In this document: positions 9,251 to 17,748 of the stretch, in pieces
How positions within the stretch are numbered: position 1 is the first letter of the stretch
Layout: each line of letters begins with the position of its first letter
Assembly (NCBI RefSeq): GCF_965204935.1
Contig: NZ_CBDBFO010000002.1
Source: Hoeflea_A sp965204935
Lineage (GTDB): Bacteria; Pseudomonadota; Alphaproteobacteria; Rhizobiales; Rhizobiaceae
DNA length: 64,000 nucleotides
Direction: 5' to 3' (one strand)
Made by a program: the position numbers and the translations under genes
The notes under the pieces: model-generated
What the model saw: only the letters and a program-made list of their open reading frames with translations
Databases searched by the model: none
What the model was told of the DNA's origin: nothing

Positions 9251-10252
9251 ATGGCTGAAGTGAGGCTTGAGAATGTCGAGAAGTCCTTCGGCTCAGTCAA
9301 CGTCATTCCCAAACTGGACCTGACAATAGCCGATGGCTCATTCACGGTTCTTGTCGGCCCCTCCGGATGCGGAAAGTCGACGCTCTTACGGCTGATAGCC
9401 GGCCTCGAAGAGACCAGCGCGGGGCATATCTCTATCGACGGAATTGACGTGACCGACCGCGAGCCGTCTGACCGCAGCATCGCGATGGTGTTTCAGTCCT
9501 ATGCGCTCTATCCGCATATGACCGTGGCGCAGAACATTGGCTTTGGCCTGCGGCTTGCCCGTAAATCGAAAAGGGAAATTCGTGATCGTGTGACAGAGGC
9601 GGCCGAGATCCTCCAATTGGAGAGCCTGCTTGATCGCAAGCCGCGACAATTGTCCGGCGGGCAGCGCCAACGCGTGGCCATCGGCCGGGCCATTGTGCGC
9701 AAACCGAAAGTGTTCCTTTTTGACGAACCGCTTTCCAACCTGGATGCGGCGCTGCGTACGCAGATGCGCGTCGAACTCGCCGAACTGCATGCCAAGCTCG
9801 ATGCGACGATGATCTATGTAACGCATGATCAGGTGGAAGCCATGACCATGGCTGATCAGATCGTGATCATGAATGGCGGCGTGGTCCAGCAGTCCGGTAG
9901 CCCGATGACGCTCTATGATCAGCCAGCCAATCCTTTCGTTGCCGGTTTCATCGGATCGCCGCGAATGAACCTGCTGGAAGGATCGGTCGCGAAGCAGAAT
10001 GGCGCAGAGCTGCTCGGTGTGCGCCCGGAGCATTTTGAACTGTCACACAAGGATGGCAGCTGGGAAGGCCGCGTCCGCTACGCGGAACACCTCGGATCCG
10101 ACACGGTTGCCTATGTGGATGTCGACACGGTCGGTTCGGTGACCGTGCGGGTCAGCGGTGAAGTGCCCGTCAGTGCGGGCGATCGTGTCTTTTTGACACC
10201 CAACCAGGCGCGACTGCACAGATTTTCCGGCGATGTGCGGCTGGCGGCGTAA
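9251..10252 (+). CDS. Sugar ABC transporter ATP-binding protein (MalK/UgpC family)
   Basis: ATPase subunit of 333 residues that powers the two permeases. The Walker A motif GPSGCGKST starts at residue 36, the ABC signature LSGGQRQRVAIGRA lies near 134, and the Walker B segment is VFLFDEPLSNLD. The C-terminal TOBE/regulatory domain (GVRPEHFEL onward) is typical of the MalK group. The ATG at 9251 has a strong AAAGGAGG ribosome site 6-13 bases upstream; an earlier in-frame start would lack one. It is 33 bp downstream of the xylosidase and on the same strand, so it belongs to the operon. Such ATPases often serve several transporters and could stay useful although the local binding protein is disrupted. 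Confidence 0.93.
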   Translation: MAEVRLENVEKSFGSVNVIPKLDLTIADGSFTVLVGPSGCGKSTLLRLIAGLEETSAGHISIDGIDVTDREPSDRSIAMVFQSYALYPHMTVAQNIGFGLRLARKSKREIRDRVTEAAEILQLESLLDRKPRQLSGGQRQRVAIGRAIVRKPKVFLFDEPLSNLDAALRTQMRVELAELHAKLDATMIYVTHDQVEAMTMADQIVIMNGGVVQQSGSPMTLYDQPANPFVAGFIGSPRMNLLEGSVAKQNGAELLGVRPEHFELSHKDGSWEGRVRYAEHLGSDTVAYVDVDTVGSVTVRVSGEVPVSAGDRVFLTPNQARLHRFSGDVRLAA

Positions 10253-10273
10253 TTGGCCAAGAAAGGCAGGACC

Positions 10274-11131
10274 ATGAAAGTGTGCATTACTGGAGGAAGC
10301 GGCGGTGCCGGCGGGGCTGTTATTGAAGACCTGGTCGAGCGCGGTGTTGACGTGGTCAATATCGACCGGCTCAAGCCGCAGCACCAGATCTGTCCGTACA
10401 TAGAAACGGATCTCCTCGATTACGCCAGCGTTCGGCGGGCCGTTCAGGGAACCGACATGATCGTTCATTTTGCCGGCAATCCGCAGCCCGACTTCAATTT
10501 CTCCGATGGTGCGCACAGGTTCGAAAACAACACACAGTCATGCTTCAACATATTCAATGCGGCCGCGGAAACGGGCGTTAAACGGGTGGTCTGGGCATCC
10601 AGCGAGACGGTGTATGGCTATCCGTTCGAAAACAATGTCCCGACCAGTGTTCCCTGCCGCGAGAGCGATGAGATCAGGCCGCAGAACGCCTATGCGATCT
10701 CGAAGGCCGCATCGGAATTCATCGCCGCCGAGATGCACAAGCTCTATGGCCTCAGCTTTGTAGGCCTGCGGCTTTCCAATGTGCTTTATCCGGTGGCCGG
10801 CCATCATGCGAGTTACCATCTGATCCCTGAGTACTGGCAGGACCCGATGAGCCGCAAATTCAACCTGTGGAGCTATGTCGACTGCCGCGATGTCGCGCGG
10901 GCAACATGGATGGCGCTCGGTTCGGAACTCGGCGGCGCGGAGGTGTTCAATATAGCAGCGCGGGATACGCTCATGCGGATCGACAATCATCAATTGCTGG
11001 AGATGGCTTTTGATGAACCGGTGGCACAGGACTTCAGATTTCCGCGCGCTTCCTTCCTCGATATCTCCAAAGCTGAGCGCCTTTTGGGATTCGTGCCGGA
11101 ATATGGATGGTCCGACGTCATCGATCCCTGA
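10274..11131 (+). CDS. NAD(P)-dependent oxidoreductase, extended SDR (epimerase/dehydratase-like)
   Basis: Protein of 285 residues with a Rossmann fold. The nucleotide-binding glycine motif is ITGGSGGAGGAVIEDL at residues about 5-20, DLLDYASVRRA marks the cofactor-specific loop, and the catalytic pair is YAISKAASEF (YxxxK). A serine or threonine (SSETVYGYP) is in the usual place. Substrate is not evident; as the last gene of the sugar operon it may oxidise or epimerise a released sugar. Sugar epimerases and aldose dehydrogenases share this fold. It begins 21 bp after the ATPase gene with GGCAGG upstream of the ATG. A 140-bp gap separates it from the D-amino-acid genes, which probably have their own promoter. 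Confidence 0.8.
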   Translation: MKVCITGGSGGAGGAVIEDLVERGVDVVNIDRLKPQHQICPYIETDLLDYASVRRAVQGTDMIVHFAGNPQPDFNFSDGAHRFENNTQSCFNIFNAAAETGVKRVVWASSETVYGYPFENNVPTSVPCRESDEIRPQNAYAISKAASEFIAAEMHKLYGLSFVGLRLSNVLYPVAGHHASYHLIPEYWQDPMSRKFNLWSYVDCRDVARATWMALGSELGGAEVFNIAARDTLMRIDNHQLLEMAFDEPVAQDFRFPRASFLDISKAERLLGFVPEYGWSDVIDP

Positions 11132-11271
11132 TGGTGCTTCCGATCACCGATGACGTCCGGTGGCTTCGCTGTTCACTCTGACCGGTGATTTATTTCCAAT
11201 TGGCGCTGGAAATTCCGACGCCAACGCCTCATAAGTCCGTGTTGTCGATGCATCAAACGGCGGAGCGTTAC

Positions 11272-12267
11272 GTGATACGAACTCCTTATCTGCTGTTTCT
11301 CGGTGACGCGCCTGATGCGTTGGCCGCGAAAGTTGCCCAGGGAATCAAGGAATGGCGGCCGGAACTTGCCGTCGGCCAGCTGCGGCTGGACGGTTGCATG
11401 GCGGATATGGGCCTTGCCGACATGACAATCGAGGAAGCGGTTGCCAAGGGTGCCAAAACCCTGGTCATCGGTGTCGCAAACCGTGGCGGCGTCATCTCTT
11501 CGAACTGGATGGATGTGCTGAAGGCCGCGCTGGCAGCGGGTCTCGATCTTGCCTCGGGACTGCATAATCACCTGAACGACGAGCCGGACCTTGCGGCTCT
11601 TGCCCAGCGTGAAGGGCGCACGCTGCACGACGTGCGCATTCCGAGCGTTTCCTACCCGATCGCCAACGGGATCAAACGGAGCGGCAAACGCCTGCTGGCC
11701 GTCGGCACCGACTGTTCGTGCGGAAAGATGTACACGGCTCTGTGCCTGGAACGCGAAATGCGCAACCGCGGCATGAAGGCGACGTTCCGAGCCACCGGAC
11801 AGACCGGTATCCTTGTGACTGGATCGGGCGTGCCGCTGGACGCTGTGGTTGCCGATTTCATGGCCGGCGCGGTTGAATATCTCACACCTGACAATGACGG
11901 TGACCACTGGGACCTGATCGAGGGGCAGGGCAGTATCTTTCACCCGTCCTATTCGGGGGTGTCGATGGCGCTTATCCATGGCGGCCAGCCCGATGCGCTG
12001 ATCCTTTGCGACGAACCGAACCGGCCGCACATGCGTGGCCTTGCGACCTACAAGGCCCAGAGCCTGGAACTCCTGCGCGATACCGCCCTGTTGCTTGCAC
12101 ATATCGTCAATCCGCAATGCGCGGTCACGGGCATTGCCCTCAATACCTCGGCCATGGACGAGATCGAGGCCGCCGAATACGCCCAGCAGGTCGAGGAGCG
12201 CATGGGAATTCCGACCGTCGATCCCTACCGACATGGCGCCGCGCGCCTTGTCGATGCACTCGAATAG
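11272..12267 (+). CDS. dgcN: D-glutamate N-acetyltransferase-like protein DgcN (DUF1611)
   Basis: DUF1611/DgcN family protein of about 331 residues. Family knowledge: DgcN acetylates D-glutamate, and possibly other D-amino acids, so that DgcA can racemise the N-acetyl form, giving a route into L-glutamate. A P-loop-like segment, VGTDCSCGKMYTAL, near residue 145 would bind the nucleotide or acetyl donor. Other conserved blocks are IRTPYLLFLGDAPD, GVANRGGVISSNW and EGQGSIFHPSYSGVS. I favour GTG 11272 because GGAG lies 6 bases upstream and homologues start with IxTPYLLFLG. ATG 11248 is an in-frame alternative. The next gene begins directly after its stop codon, which matches the known dgcN-dgcA pairing. 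Confidence 0.85.
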   Translation: MIRTPYLLFLGDAPDALAAKVAQGIKEWRPELAVGQLRLDGCMADMGLADMTIEEAVAKGAKTLVIGVANRGGVISSNWMDVLKAALAAGLDLASGLHNHLNDEPDLAALAQREGRTLHDVRIPSVSYPIANGIKRSGKRLLAVGTDCSCGKMYTALCLEREMRNRGMKATFRATGQTGILVTGSGVPLDAVVADFMAGAVEYLTPDNDGDHWDLIEGQGSIFHPSYSGVSMALIHGGQPDALILCDEPNRPHMRGLATYKAQSLELLRDTALLLAHIVNPQCAVTGIALNTSAMDEIEAAEYAQQVEERMGIPTVDPYRHGAARLVDALE

Positions 12268-13257
12268 ATGACGATGGGCGTGGACCTTTCTGTCGCCGAG
12301 ACGGTGTTTCCGTTGGCGGAAGTCTTTACGATTTCGCGCGGATCGAAGAATGAGGCCCGCACCGTCACGGTGACGCTGAGGCACGACGGCCATGTCGGCC
12401 GCGGCGAGTGCGTGCCCTATGCGCGGTACGGGGAGACGGTCGAGAGCGTCATGGAAGTGATTTCGTCTCTCGCCGGCGAGTTTGCGTCGGGTCTTGACCG
12501 GCAAGCGCTGCAGAACCGGCTTCCGGGCGGTGCCGCCCGCAACGCGCTGGACTGCGCCCTTTGGGACCTGGAAGCCAATCAGGCCGGAAGACGAGCCTTT
12601 GAACTGGCGGGCCTTGCCGAACCCGTCGCGGTTCGGACGGCGTTCACCCTGTCGCTGGACAGTCCGGAAACCATGCGCGAGAAGGCAAGCCGAAATGCGC
12701 ACCGCCCGCTTTTGAAGATCAAGCTCGGCGGCGAAGGGGACATTGCAAGGCTGGAGGCCGTGCGCGCCGGCGCACCCGATGCGGCCATCATCGTCGATGC
12801 CAATGAGGGCTGGAGCCCGGAAACCTATGCGGCGCTTGCGCCCGAAATGCTGCGTCTCGGCGTGCGAATGGTCGAGCAGCCGTTGCCGGCGGATGCCGAT
12901 GGCGCCCTGGCGCAGATGGATCGGCCGCTCCCTGTTTGCGCCGACGAAAGCTGTCACGACCGGGCATCGCTGCCGGCGCTTGTGGGCAAATACGACATGG
13001 TCAATATCAAGCTGGACAAGACCGGCGGACTGACGGAGGCACTGGCGCTGAAGCGGGACGCGCAGGCCGCCGGCCTTGGCATCATGGTGGGTTGCATGGT
13101 GGCTTCGTCACTGGCCATGGCTCCGGCCTTACTTGTCGCTCAGGATGCCGATGTCGTTGATCTGGACGGGCCGTTGCTGCTTGCCGAGGACAGGGAGAAC
13201 CCGCTCTTATATGATGATATGGGTGTCCACCCATCCACCCGCGAACTTTGGGGCTGA
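12268..13257 (+). CDS. dgcA: N-acetyl-D-amino-acid racemase DgcA (enolase superfamily)
   Basis: Enolase-superfamily protein of 329 residues, of the mandelate racemase/dipeptide epimerase group. The N-terminal capping domain ends near residue 120. The barrel holds the KxK-type catalytic lysine (LLKIKLGG), the metal ligands in IIVDANEGW, MVEQPLP and CADESCH, and the second lysine in NIKLDKTGG. Beside dgcN, the likely reaction is racemisation of N-acetyl-D-glutamate to the L form. By sequence alone L-Ala-D/L-Glu epimerase would be the main alternative. The first ATG follows the dgcN stop without a gap, and a second ATG two codons later is possible. Confidence 0.85.
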   Translation: MTMGVDLSVAETVFPLAEVFTISRGSKNEARTVTVTLRHDGHVGRGECVPYARYGETVESVMEVISSLAGEFASGLDRQALQNRLPGGAARNALDCALWDLEANQAGRRAFELAGLAEPVAVRTAFTLSLDSPETMREKASRNAHRPLLKIKLGGEGDIARLEAVRAGAPDAAIIVDANEGWSPETYAALAPEMLRLGVRMVEQPLPADADGALAQMDRPLPVCADESCHDRASLPALVGKYDMVNIKLDKTGGLTEALALKRDAQAAGLGIMVGCMVASSLAMAPALLVAQDADVVDLDGPLLLAEDRENPLLYDDMGVHPSTRELWG

Positions 13258-13259
13258 AC

Positions 13260-14114
13260 ATGCGGACTGTTTATGTGAACGGTGAATTCGTACCTGAAAA
13301 CGAAGCGACGGTTTCGGTGTTCGACCGTGGTTTCCTTTTTGCCGACGGCGTCTATGAGGTCACATCGGTGCTTGATGGCAAGCTCGTCGATTTCGAAGGA
13401 CATTGCGGCCGTCTGCGGCGCTCGCTTGGCGAATTGCAGATGAGTCTTAAAACAACCGACGAGGAACTTCTCGCGATCCACCGGCAATTGGTCGAGAGGA
13501 ACGGCATAGAGGAGGGGCTCGTCTATCTCCAGGTGACACGGGGCGCGGCTGATCGGGATTTTGCCTTTCCGCCCGAAGACACGCCGACGACGATGGTGCT
13601 TTTCACGCAGGTCAAATCCCTGATCGACAGTGAACTCGCAAACCGGGGCCAGAAGATATTCACGGTCGAGGACCTGCGCTGGCGGCGCTGTGACATCAAG
13701 ACGGTCCAGCTTCTTTATCCTTCGCTTGCGAAGATGGAGGCGAAATCCAGGGGCGGCGATGATGCCTGGCTGGTGCGCGATGGCCTGGTGACAGAGGGCT
13801 CCTCAAACAATGCCTATATCGTGCTCGATGACGGCACGATCGTGACGCGCGACCTGTCCAATCTGATCCTGCATGGCATCACACGGCGGGCTGTGTTGGA
13901 GTGCGCCCGGCATCTGCAGATGAAAGTCGTCGAACGTCCGTTCACCGTCGAGGAGGCGACCGGCGCGGTCGAGGCGTTCTCGACATCGGCCTCCGGTTTC
14001 GTTTGTCCGGTGATCGCCATCGACGGAAACCGTATCGGCGCGGGTGAACCCGGGCCGGTGGCGCGCAAGCTGCGCGATGTCTACATATCGGAAATGCGAA
14101 AATCAGCGATTTGA
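13260..14114 (+). CDS. dat: D-amino-acid transaminase (PLP fold type IV)
   Basis: Aminotransferase of 284 residues, the normal length for D-alanine aminotransferases. The N-terminus VYVNGEFVPENEATVSVFDRGFLF is typical of the family. The PLP lysine is K147 in RRCDIKTVQLL, and TEGSSNNAYIV binds the cofactor phosphate. It would transfer the amino group between D-amino acids and 2-oxo acids, feeding D-glutamate to the upstream DgcN/DgcA pair or disposing of D-alanine. It starts 2 bp after dgcA with no room for a promoter, so the three genes form one operon. A branched-chain aminotransferase is unlikely given the short length and the DGVYEVTSV motif. Confidence 0.88.
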   Translation: MRTVYVNGEFVPENEATVSVFDRGFLFADGVYEVTSVLDGKLVDFEGHCGRLRRSLGELQMSLKTTDEELLAIHRQLVERNGIEEGLVYLQVTRGAADRDFAFPPEDTPTTMVLFTQVKSLIDSELANRGQKIFTVEDLRWRRCDIKTVQLLYPSLAKMEAKSRGGDDAWLVRDGLVTEGSSNNAYIVLDDGTIVTRDLSNLILHGITRRAVLECARHLQMKVVERPFTVEEATGAVEAFSTSASGFVCPVIAIDGNRIGAGEPGPVARKLRDVYISEMRKSAI

Positions 14115-14299
14115 CCGTGCTAGATTATTCCATTTTGGAATGATTTTATATCGAAATCTCGATTTACCTGCCCGCAGAATTGGCGCATTTTCCAAGAAAT
14201 TTTAAGCAATCATGATTTTTCGAAATATCATGACCGGACTGAAACAAAGGCGCTGATAGGGTAGTATCGTCGCCACGTCCGCGCAGGGAGAGCAGTGCC
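14115..14299. promoter_or_regulatory. A/T-rich control region upstream of the glutaryl-CoA dehydrogenase operon
   Basis: This 185-bp gap is clearly A/T-richer than the flanking genes. It contains a dyad, attcca-ttt-tggaat, at 14127-14141 just after the dat stop, followed by several TCGAAAT-type words (about 14151 and 14219). A strong GGGAGAG ribosome site precedes the ATG at 14300. It probably holds the promoter of the lysine/glutarate genes. I cannot name a regulator for the dyad, and no T-tract follows it that would make it a terminator. Confidence 0.45.
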
Positions 14300-15514
14300 A
14301 TGAACATCAGCCTCAAGCCGAAAGAAATGCCGTCCTTGTCAACCTTCGACTGGGAAGATCCGTTCCGTCTGGACGACCAGCTCGAAGAAGACGAACGGAT
14401 GATCCGTGACGCTGCGCGCGCCTATGCGCAGGAAAAACTGCAATCACGCGTTATTGAAGCCTATCGCGACGAGATCACCGATCCGTCGATCTTTCGCGAG
14501 ATGGGCGAGATGGGACTTCTGGGCACCACGATCCCGGAGGCCTATGGCGGTATCGGCGCCGGATATGTGACCTACGGCCTTGTTGCTCGGGAGGTTGAGC
14601 GCGTCGATTCCGGCTACAGGTCGATGATGTCCGTCCAGTCGTCCCTCGTCATGTACCCGATCTATGCCTATGGTTCCGAGGAACAGCGGCAAAAGTTCCT
14701 TCCCGGGCTGGCGAGCGGCGAGCTGGTCGGCTGTTTCGGACTGACGGAGCCTGATGCCGGCAGCGATCCGGGCGGCATGAAGACGCGCGCGGAAAAGGTG
14801 CAGGGCGGCTACCGGCTCACCGGCAGCAAGATGTGGATCTCGAACGCGCCGATCGCCGATGTCTTCGTGGTATGGGCCAAGTCCGAAGCGCATGATGGCA
14901 AGATCCGCGGCTTCGTTCTTGAAAAGGGCGCGGCCGGCCTCTCGGCACCGAAGATCGGCGGCAAGCTGTCGCTCAGGGCCTCGATCACCGGCGAGATCGT
15001 GCTTGACGGCGTCGATGTTTCCGAGGACGCGCTGTTGCCCAACGTCGAAGGGCTCAAAGGGCCGTTCGGCTGTCTCAACCGCGCACGCTATGGCATCGCC
15101 TGGGGTTCGATGGGGGCCGCGGAGTTCTGCTGGCACGCGGCACGCCAGTACGGGCTCGACCGCAAGCAGTTCGGTCGCCCGCTGGCCCAGACCCAGCTCT
15201 ATCAGAAGAAACTCGCGGATATGCAGACCGAGATTGCGCTCGGCCTCCAGGGCGCATTGCGCGTCGGCCGGTTGATGGATGAAGCCAACGCCGCACCCGA
15301 GATGATCTCGATCGTCAAGCGCAACAATTGCGGCAAGGCGCTGGATATCGCCCGGCTGGCCAGGGACATGCACGGCGGCAACGGCATTTCCGAGGAATTC
15401 CAGGTCATGCGCCACATGTGCAACCTGGAAACCGTCAATACCTATGAAGGCGCACACGATGTGCACGCCTTGATCCTCGGCCGCGCGCAGACCGGGTTGC
15501 AGGCTTTTTTCTGA
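14300..15514 (+). CDS. gcdH: Glutaryl-CoA dehydrogenase
   Basis: FAD-dependent acyl-CoA dehydrogenase of 404 residues that oxidises and decarboxylates glutaryl-CoA to crotonyl-CoA in lysine, tryptophan and glutarate catabolism. Family marks are the N-terminal FDWEDPFRLDDQLEEDERM, the FAD/substrate segments CFGLTEPDAGSDPGGM and KMWISNAPIADVFVVWAK, and the catalytic glutamate at about residue 383 in NTYEGAHDVHALILG. The arginine-containing YGGIGAGYVTYGL loop is typical of GCDH rather than of short-chain enzymes. It is followed 17 bp later by the E1 gene, consistent with oxidation of 2-oxoadipate to glutaryl-CoA and onward. Confidence 0.93.
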   Translation: MNISLKPKEMPSLSTFDWEDPFRLDDQLEEDERMIRDAARAYAQEKLQSRVIEAYRDEITDPSIFREMGEMGLLGTTIPEAYGGIGAGYVTYGLVAREVERVDSGYRSMMSVQSSLVMYPIYAYGSEEQRQKFLPGLASGELVGCFGLTEPDAGSDPGGMKTRAEKVQGGYRLTGSKMWISNAPIADVFVVWAKSEAHDGKIRGFVLEKGAAGLSAPKIGGKLSLRASITGEIVLDGVDVSEDALLPNVEGLKGPFGCLNRARYGIAWGSMGAAEFCWHAARQYGLDRKQFGRPLAQTQLYQKKLADMQTEIALGLQGALRVGRLMDEANAAPEMISIVKRNNCGKALDIARLARDMHGGNGISEEFQVMRHMCNLETVNTYEGAHDVHALILGRAQTGLQAFF

Positions 15515-15531
15515 TCTTCTGAGGCACTGAA

Positions 15532-17748
15532 ATGGACCGCGCGGAGATCGTCCACGAGAACTTCCTGAAGCGTGTTTCCGGAAGTGACTTCCCATCGCCC
15601 GTCTCGCATGTGTTGCCCGCGGAAGCTGGTCTGACCCCTGAGCATCTTGTCGGGATGTTCCGCAGCCAGGTGCTGTCGCGCCAGCTTGATCGGACATCGC
15701 GCAAGCTGCAGGCGCGAGGGGAGGGCTTCTACACGATCGGCTCATCCGGACATGAGGGTAACGCCGCGGTCGCGGCGGCGCTGCGTCCCGGAGACATGGC
15801 TTTTCTGCACTATCGCGATGCGGCCTTCCAGATCCAGCGGTCGACACAGGTGGCCGGGCAGACACCCGCCTGGGACATGCTCCTGAGTTTCGTCGCCTCA
15901 AGCGACGATCCGATCTCGGGCGGGCGGCACAAAGTGCTCGGATCAAGGGCGCTCTCGATTCCGCCGCAAACCTCGACAATCGCGAGCCACCTGCCGAAGG
16001 CGGTCGGCGCGGCCTATTCCGTTGGCCTTGCAAAGCGCCTGAAGCCGCAACACCGCAAGCTGCCGGAGGATGCCATTGTCCACTGCAGCTTCGGCGATGC
16101 ATCGGCAAACCACTCGACAGCACAGGGCGCGTTCAACACGGCGAGCTGGACGGCCTATCAGGGCATCCCGCTGCCGCTGCTCTTTGTCTGTGAGGACAAC
16201 GGGATCGGTATCTCCACCAAGACACCGGGCGGCTGGATCGAGGCGACGATGGCGCAGCGCCCGGCACTCAAATATTTCCGTTGCTCCGGTCTCGATATGG
16301 TCGAGACCTACGATGCGGCCCGTCGCGCCGCAGAGTTTGTGCGCCAGCGCAAGAAACCCGCCTTTCTGCACATGACCACCGTGCGCCTATACGGACATGC
16401 CGGCTCCGACATGCAGACCGCCTATATGACCAGGGACGAGGTCGAAGCGGACGAGGCCAATGACCCGCTGTTGCATTCCGCGCGGATCTTGACTGAAGCC
16501 GGCGTGATCAGCCGCGACGAAGTCCTGTCGATCTATAGCGGGATTGGTGAGCGTTGCGACCGGGTCGCCGAGAAGGTCATCAGCCGGCCGAAGCTGCAAT
16601 CGCCGAAAGAGGTAATGGCAAGCCTTGTGCCGCCGAAACGCTCGTGCCGACCGGGCAACGGACCATCCGTGGAAAGGCGCCAGGCACTGTTCGGTTCCGA
16701 TGCAAATGTCCTGGATAAACCTCAGCACATGGCGCGTTTGCTCAACTGGGCGCTGACCGACCTTATGATGGAGCATGACGAAGTGGTGCTGGCCGGCGAG
16801 GATATCGGTCCGAAGGGCGGCGTCTACAACGTTACGTCCAAACTGCATCAGCGATTTGGCGCGCACCGGGTGATCAACACGCTTCTGGATGAACAGTCGA
16901 TCCTGGGGCTCGCCATCGGCCTTGCCCACAATGGTTTCGTTCCGATCCCGGAAATCCAGTTTCTCGCTTATCTGCACAATGCCGAGGACCAGGTGCGCGG
17001 GGAGGCGGCGACACTGAGCTTCTTTTCCAACGGCCAGTTCACCAATCCGATGGTGATCCGGATCGCCGGACTTGGATACCAGAAGGGTTTCGGCGGACAT
17101 TTCCACAATGACAACAGCCTCGCGGTTCTGCGGGACATTCCGGGCGTGGTCGTCGCGTGCCCGTCGAACGGGGCGGACGGCGTTCACATGCTTCGCGAAT
17201 GCGTGCGGCTGGCGCGAGAGGAACAGCGCGTCGTCGCCTTCGTGGAGCCGATCGCACTTTACATGAGCCGCGACCTGCACGGCGAGAAGGACGGGTTGTG
17301 GACGTTTCCTTACGAGCCGCCCGGCACCGGCGATCCGATCCGCCTTGGCGATATCGGCCAGTACGGCGAAGGAACGGATCTCGCGATCGTGACCTATGGC
17401 AACGGCTATTTCCTTTCCCGGCAGGCCGAAAGGATCCTTTTCGAGGACCAAGGTTTGAAATTGCGGATCATCGATCTTCGCTGGCTGGCGCCTTTGAGCG
17501 AGGAGGCGATCCTGGAAGCAGTGGCGCCTTGCGGCAGTGTCCTCGTCGTCGATGAGTGCAGGACAACCGGTTCCCAGTCGGAAGCGCTCATGGCGCTGCT
17601 TGCGGAACATACCGGGCCGGGCAAGAACATCGCGCGCATCGCAGCGGACGACAGCTTCATTCCGCTGGGCCGGGCGGCTACAGCAACACTGCCGAGCCGC
17701 GACAGCATTGTCGCTGCGGCGCTGGCCCTGACCGGACGCGCGTCATGA
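15532..17748 (+). CDS. Fused alpha-beta 2-oxoacid dehydrogenase E1 component
   Basis: Thiamine-diphosphate enzyme of 738 residues that fuses the alpha subunit (about 1-350) and beta subunit (about 395-738) of a branched-chain-type E1. The alpha half has the substrate loop GGRHKVLGSRALSIPPQTS and the TPP/Mg motif starting GDASANHSTAQGAF and ending in EDNGIGIS. The beta half has the EDIGPKGGVYNVTSKL block and the RIIDLRWLAPL C-terminal domain. No E2 or E3 gene is nearby, so those subunits must come from elsewhere. Sequence type suggests branched-chain 2-oxoacids, but the position directly after gcdH suggests 2-oxoadipate as substrate, giving glutaryl-CoA. Substrate is therefore inferred. It overlaps the next gene by ATGA. 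Confidence 0.85.
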   Translation: MDRAEIVHENFLKRVSGSDFPSPVSHVLPAEAGLTPEHLVGMFRSQVLSRQLDRTSRKLQARGEGFYTIGSSGHEGNAAVAAALRPGDMAFLHYRDAAFQIQRSTQVAGQTPAWDMLLSFVASSDDPISGGRHKVLGSRALSIPPQTSTIASHLPKAVGAAYSVGLAKRLKPQHRKLPEDAIVHCSFGDASANHSTAQGAFNTASWTAYQGIPLPLLFVCEDNGIGISTKTPGGWIEATMAQRPALKYFRCSGLDMVETYDAARRAAEFVRQRKKPAFLHMTTVRLYGHAGSDMQTAYMTRDEVEADEANDPLLHSARILTEAGVISRDEVLSIYSGIGERCDRVAEKVISRPKLQSPKEVMASLVPPKRSCRPGNGPSVERRQALFGSDANVLDKPQHMARLLNWALTDLMMEHDEVVLAGEDIGPKGGVYNVTSKLHQRFGAHRVINTLLDEQSILGLAIGLAHNGFVPIPEIQFLAYLHNAEDQVRGEAATLSFFSNGQFTNPMVIRIAGLGYQKGFGGHFHNDNSLAVLRDIPGVVVACPSNGADGVHMLRECVRLAREEQRVVAFVEPIALYMSRDLHGEKDGLWTFPYEPPGTGDPIRLGDIGQYGEGTDLAIVTYGNGYFLSRQAERILFEDQGLKLRIIDLRWLAPLSEEAILEAVAPCGSVLVVDECRTTGSQSEALMALLAEHTGPGKNIARIAADDSFIPLGRAATATLPSRDSIVAAALALTGRAS

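Noticed and set aside
11173..12957. Open frame of 594 codons on the minus strand
   Set aside because: It mirrors dgcN and dgcA, is rich in H/R/G without domain signatures, and has no ribosome site that I could see.
14444..16123. Open frame of 559 codons on the minus strand
   Set aside because: Antisense to gcdH and the E1 gene, both of which carry catalytic motifs.
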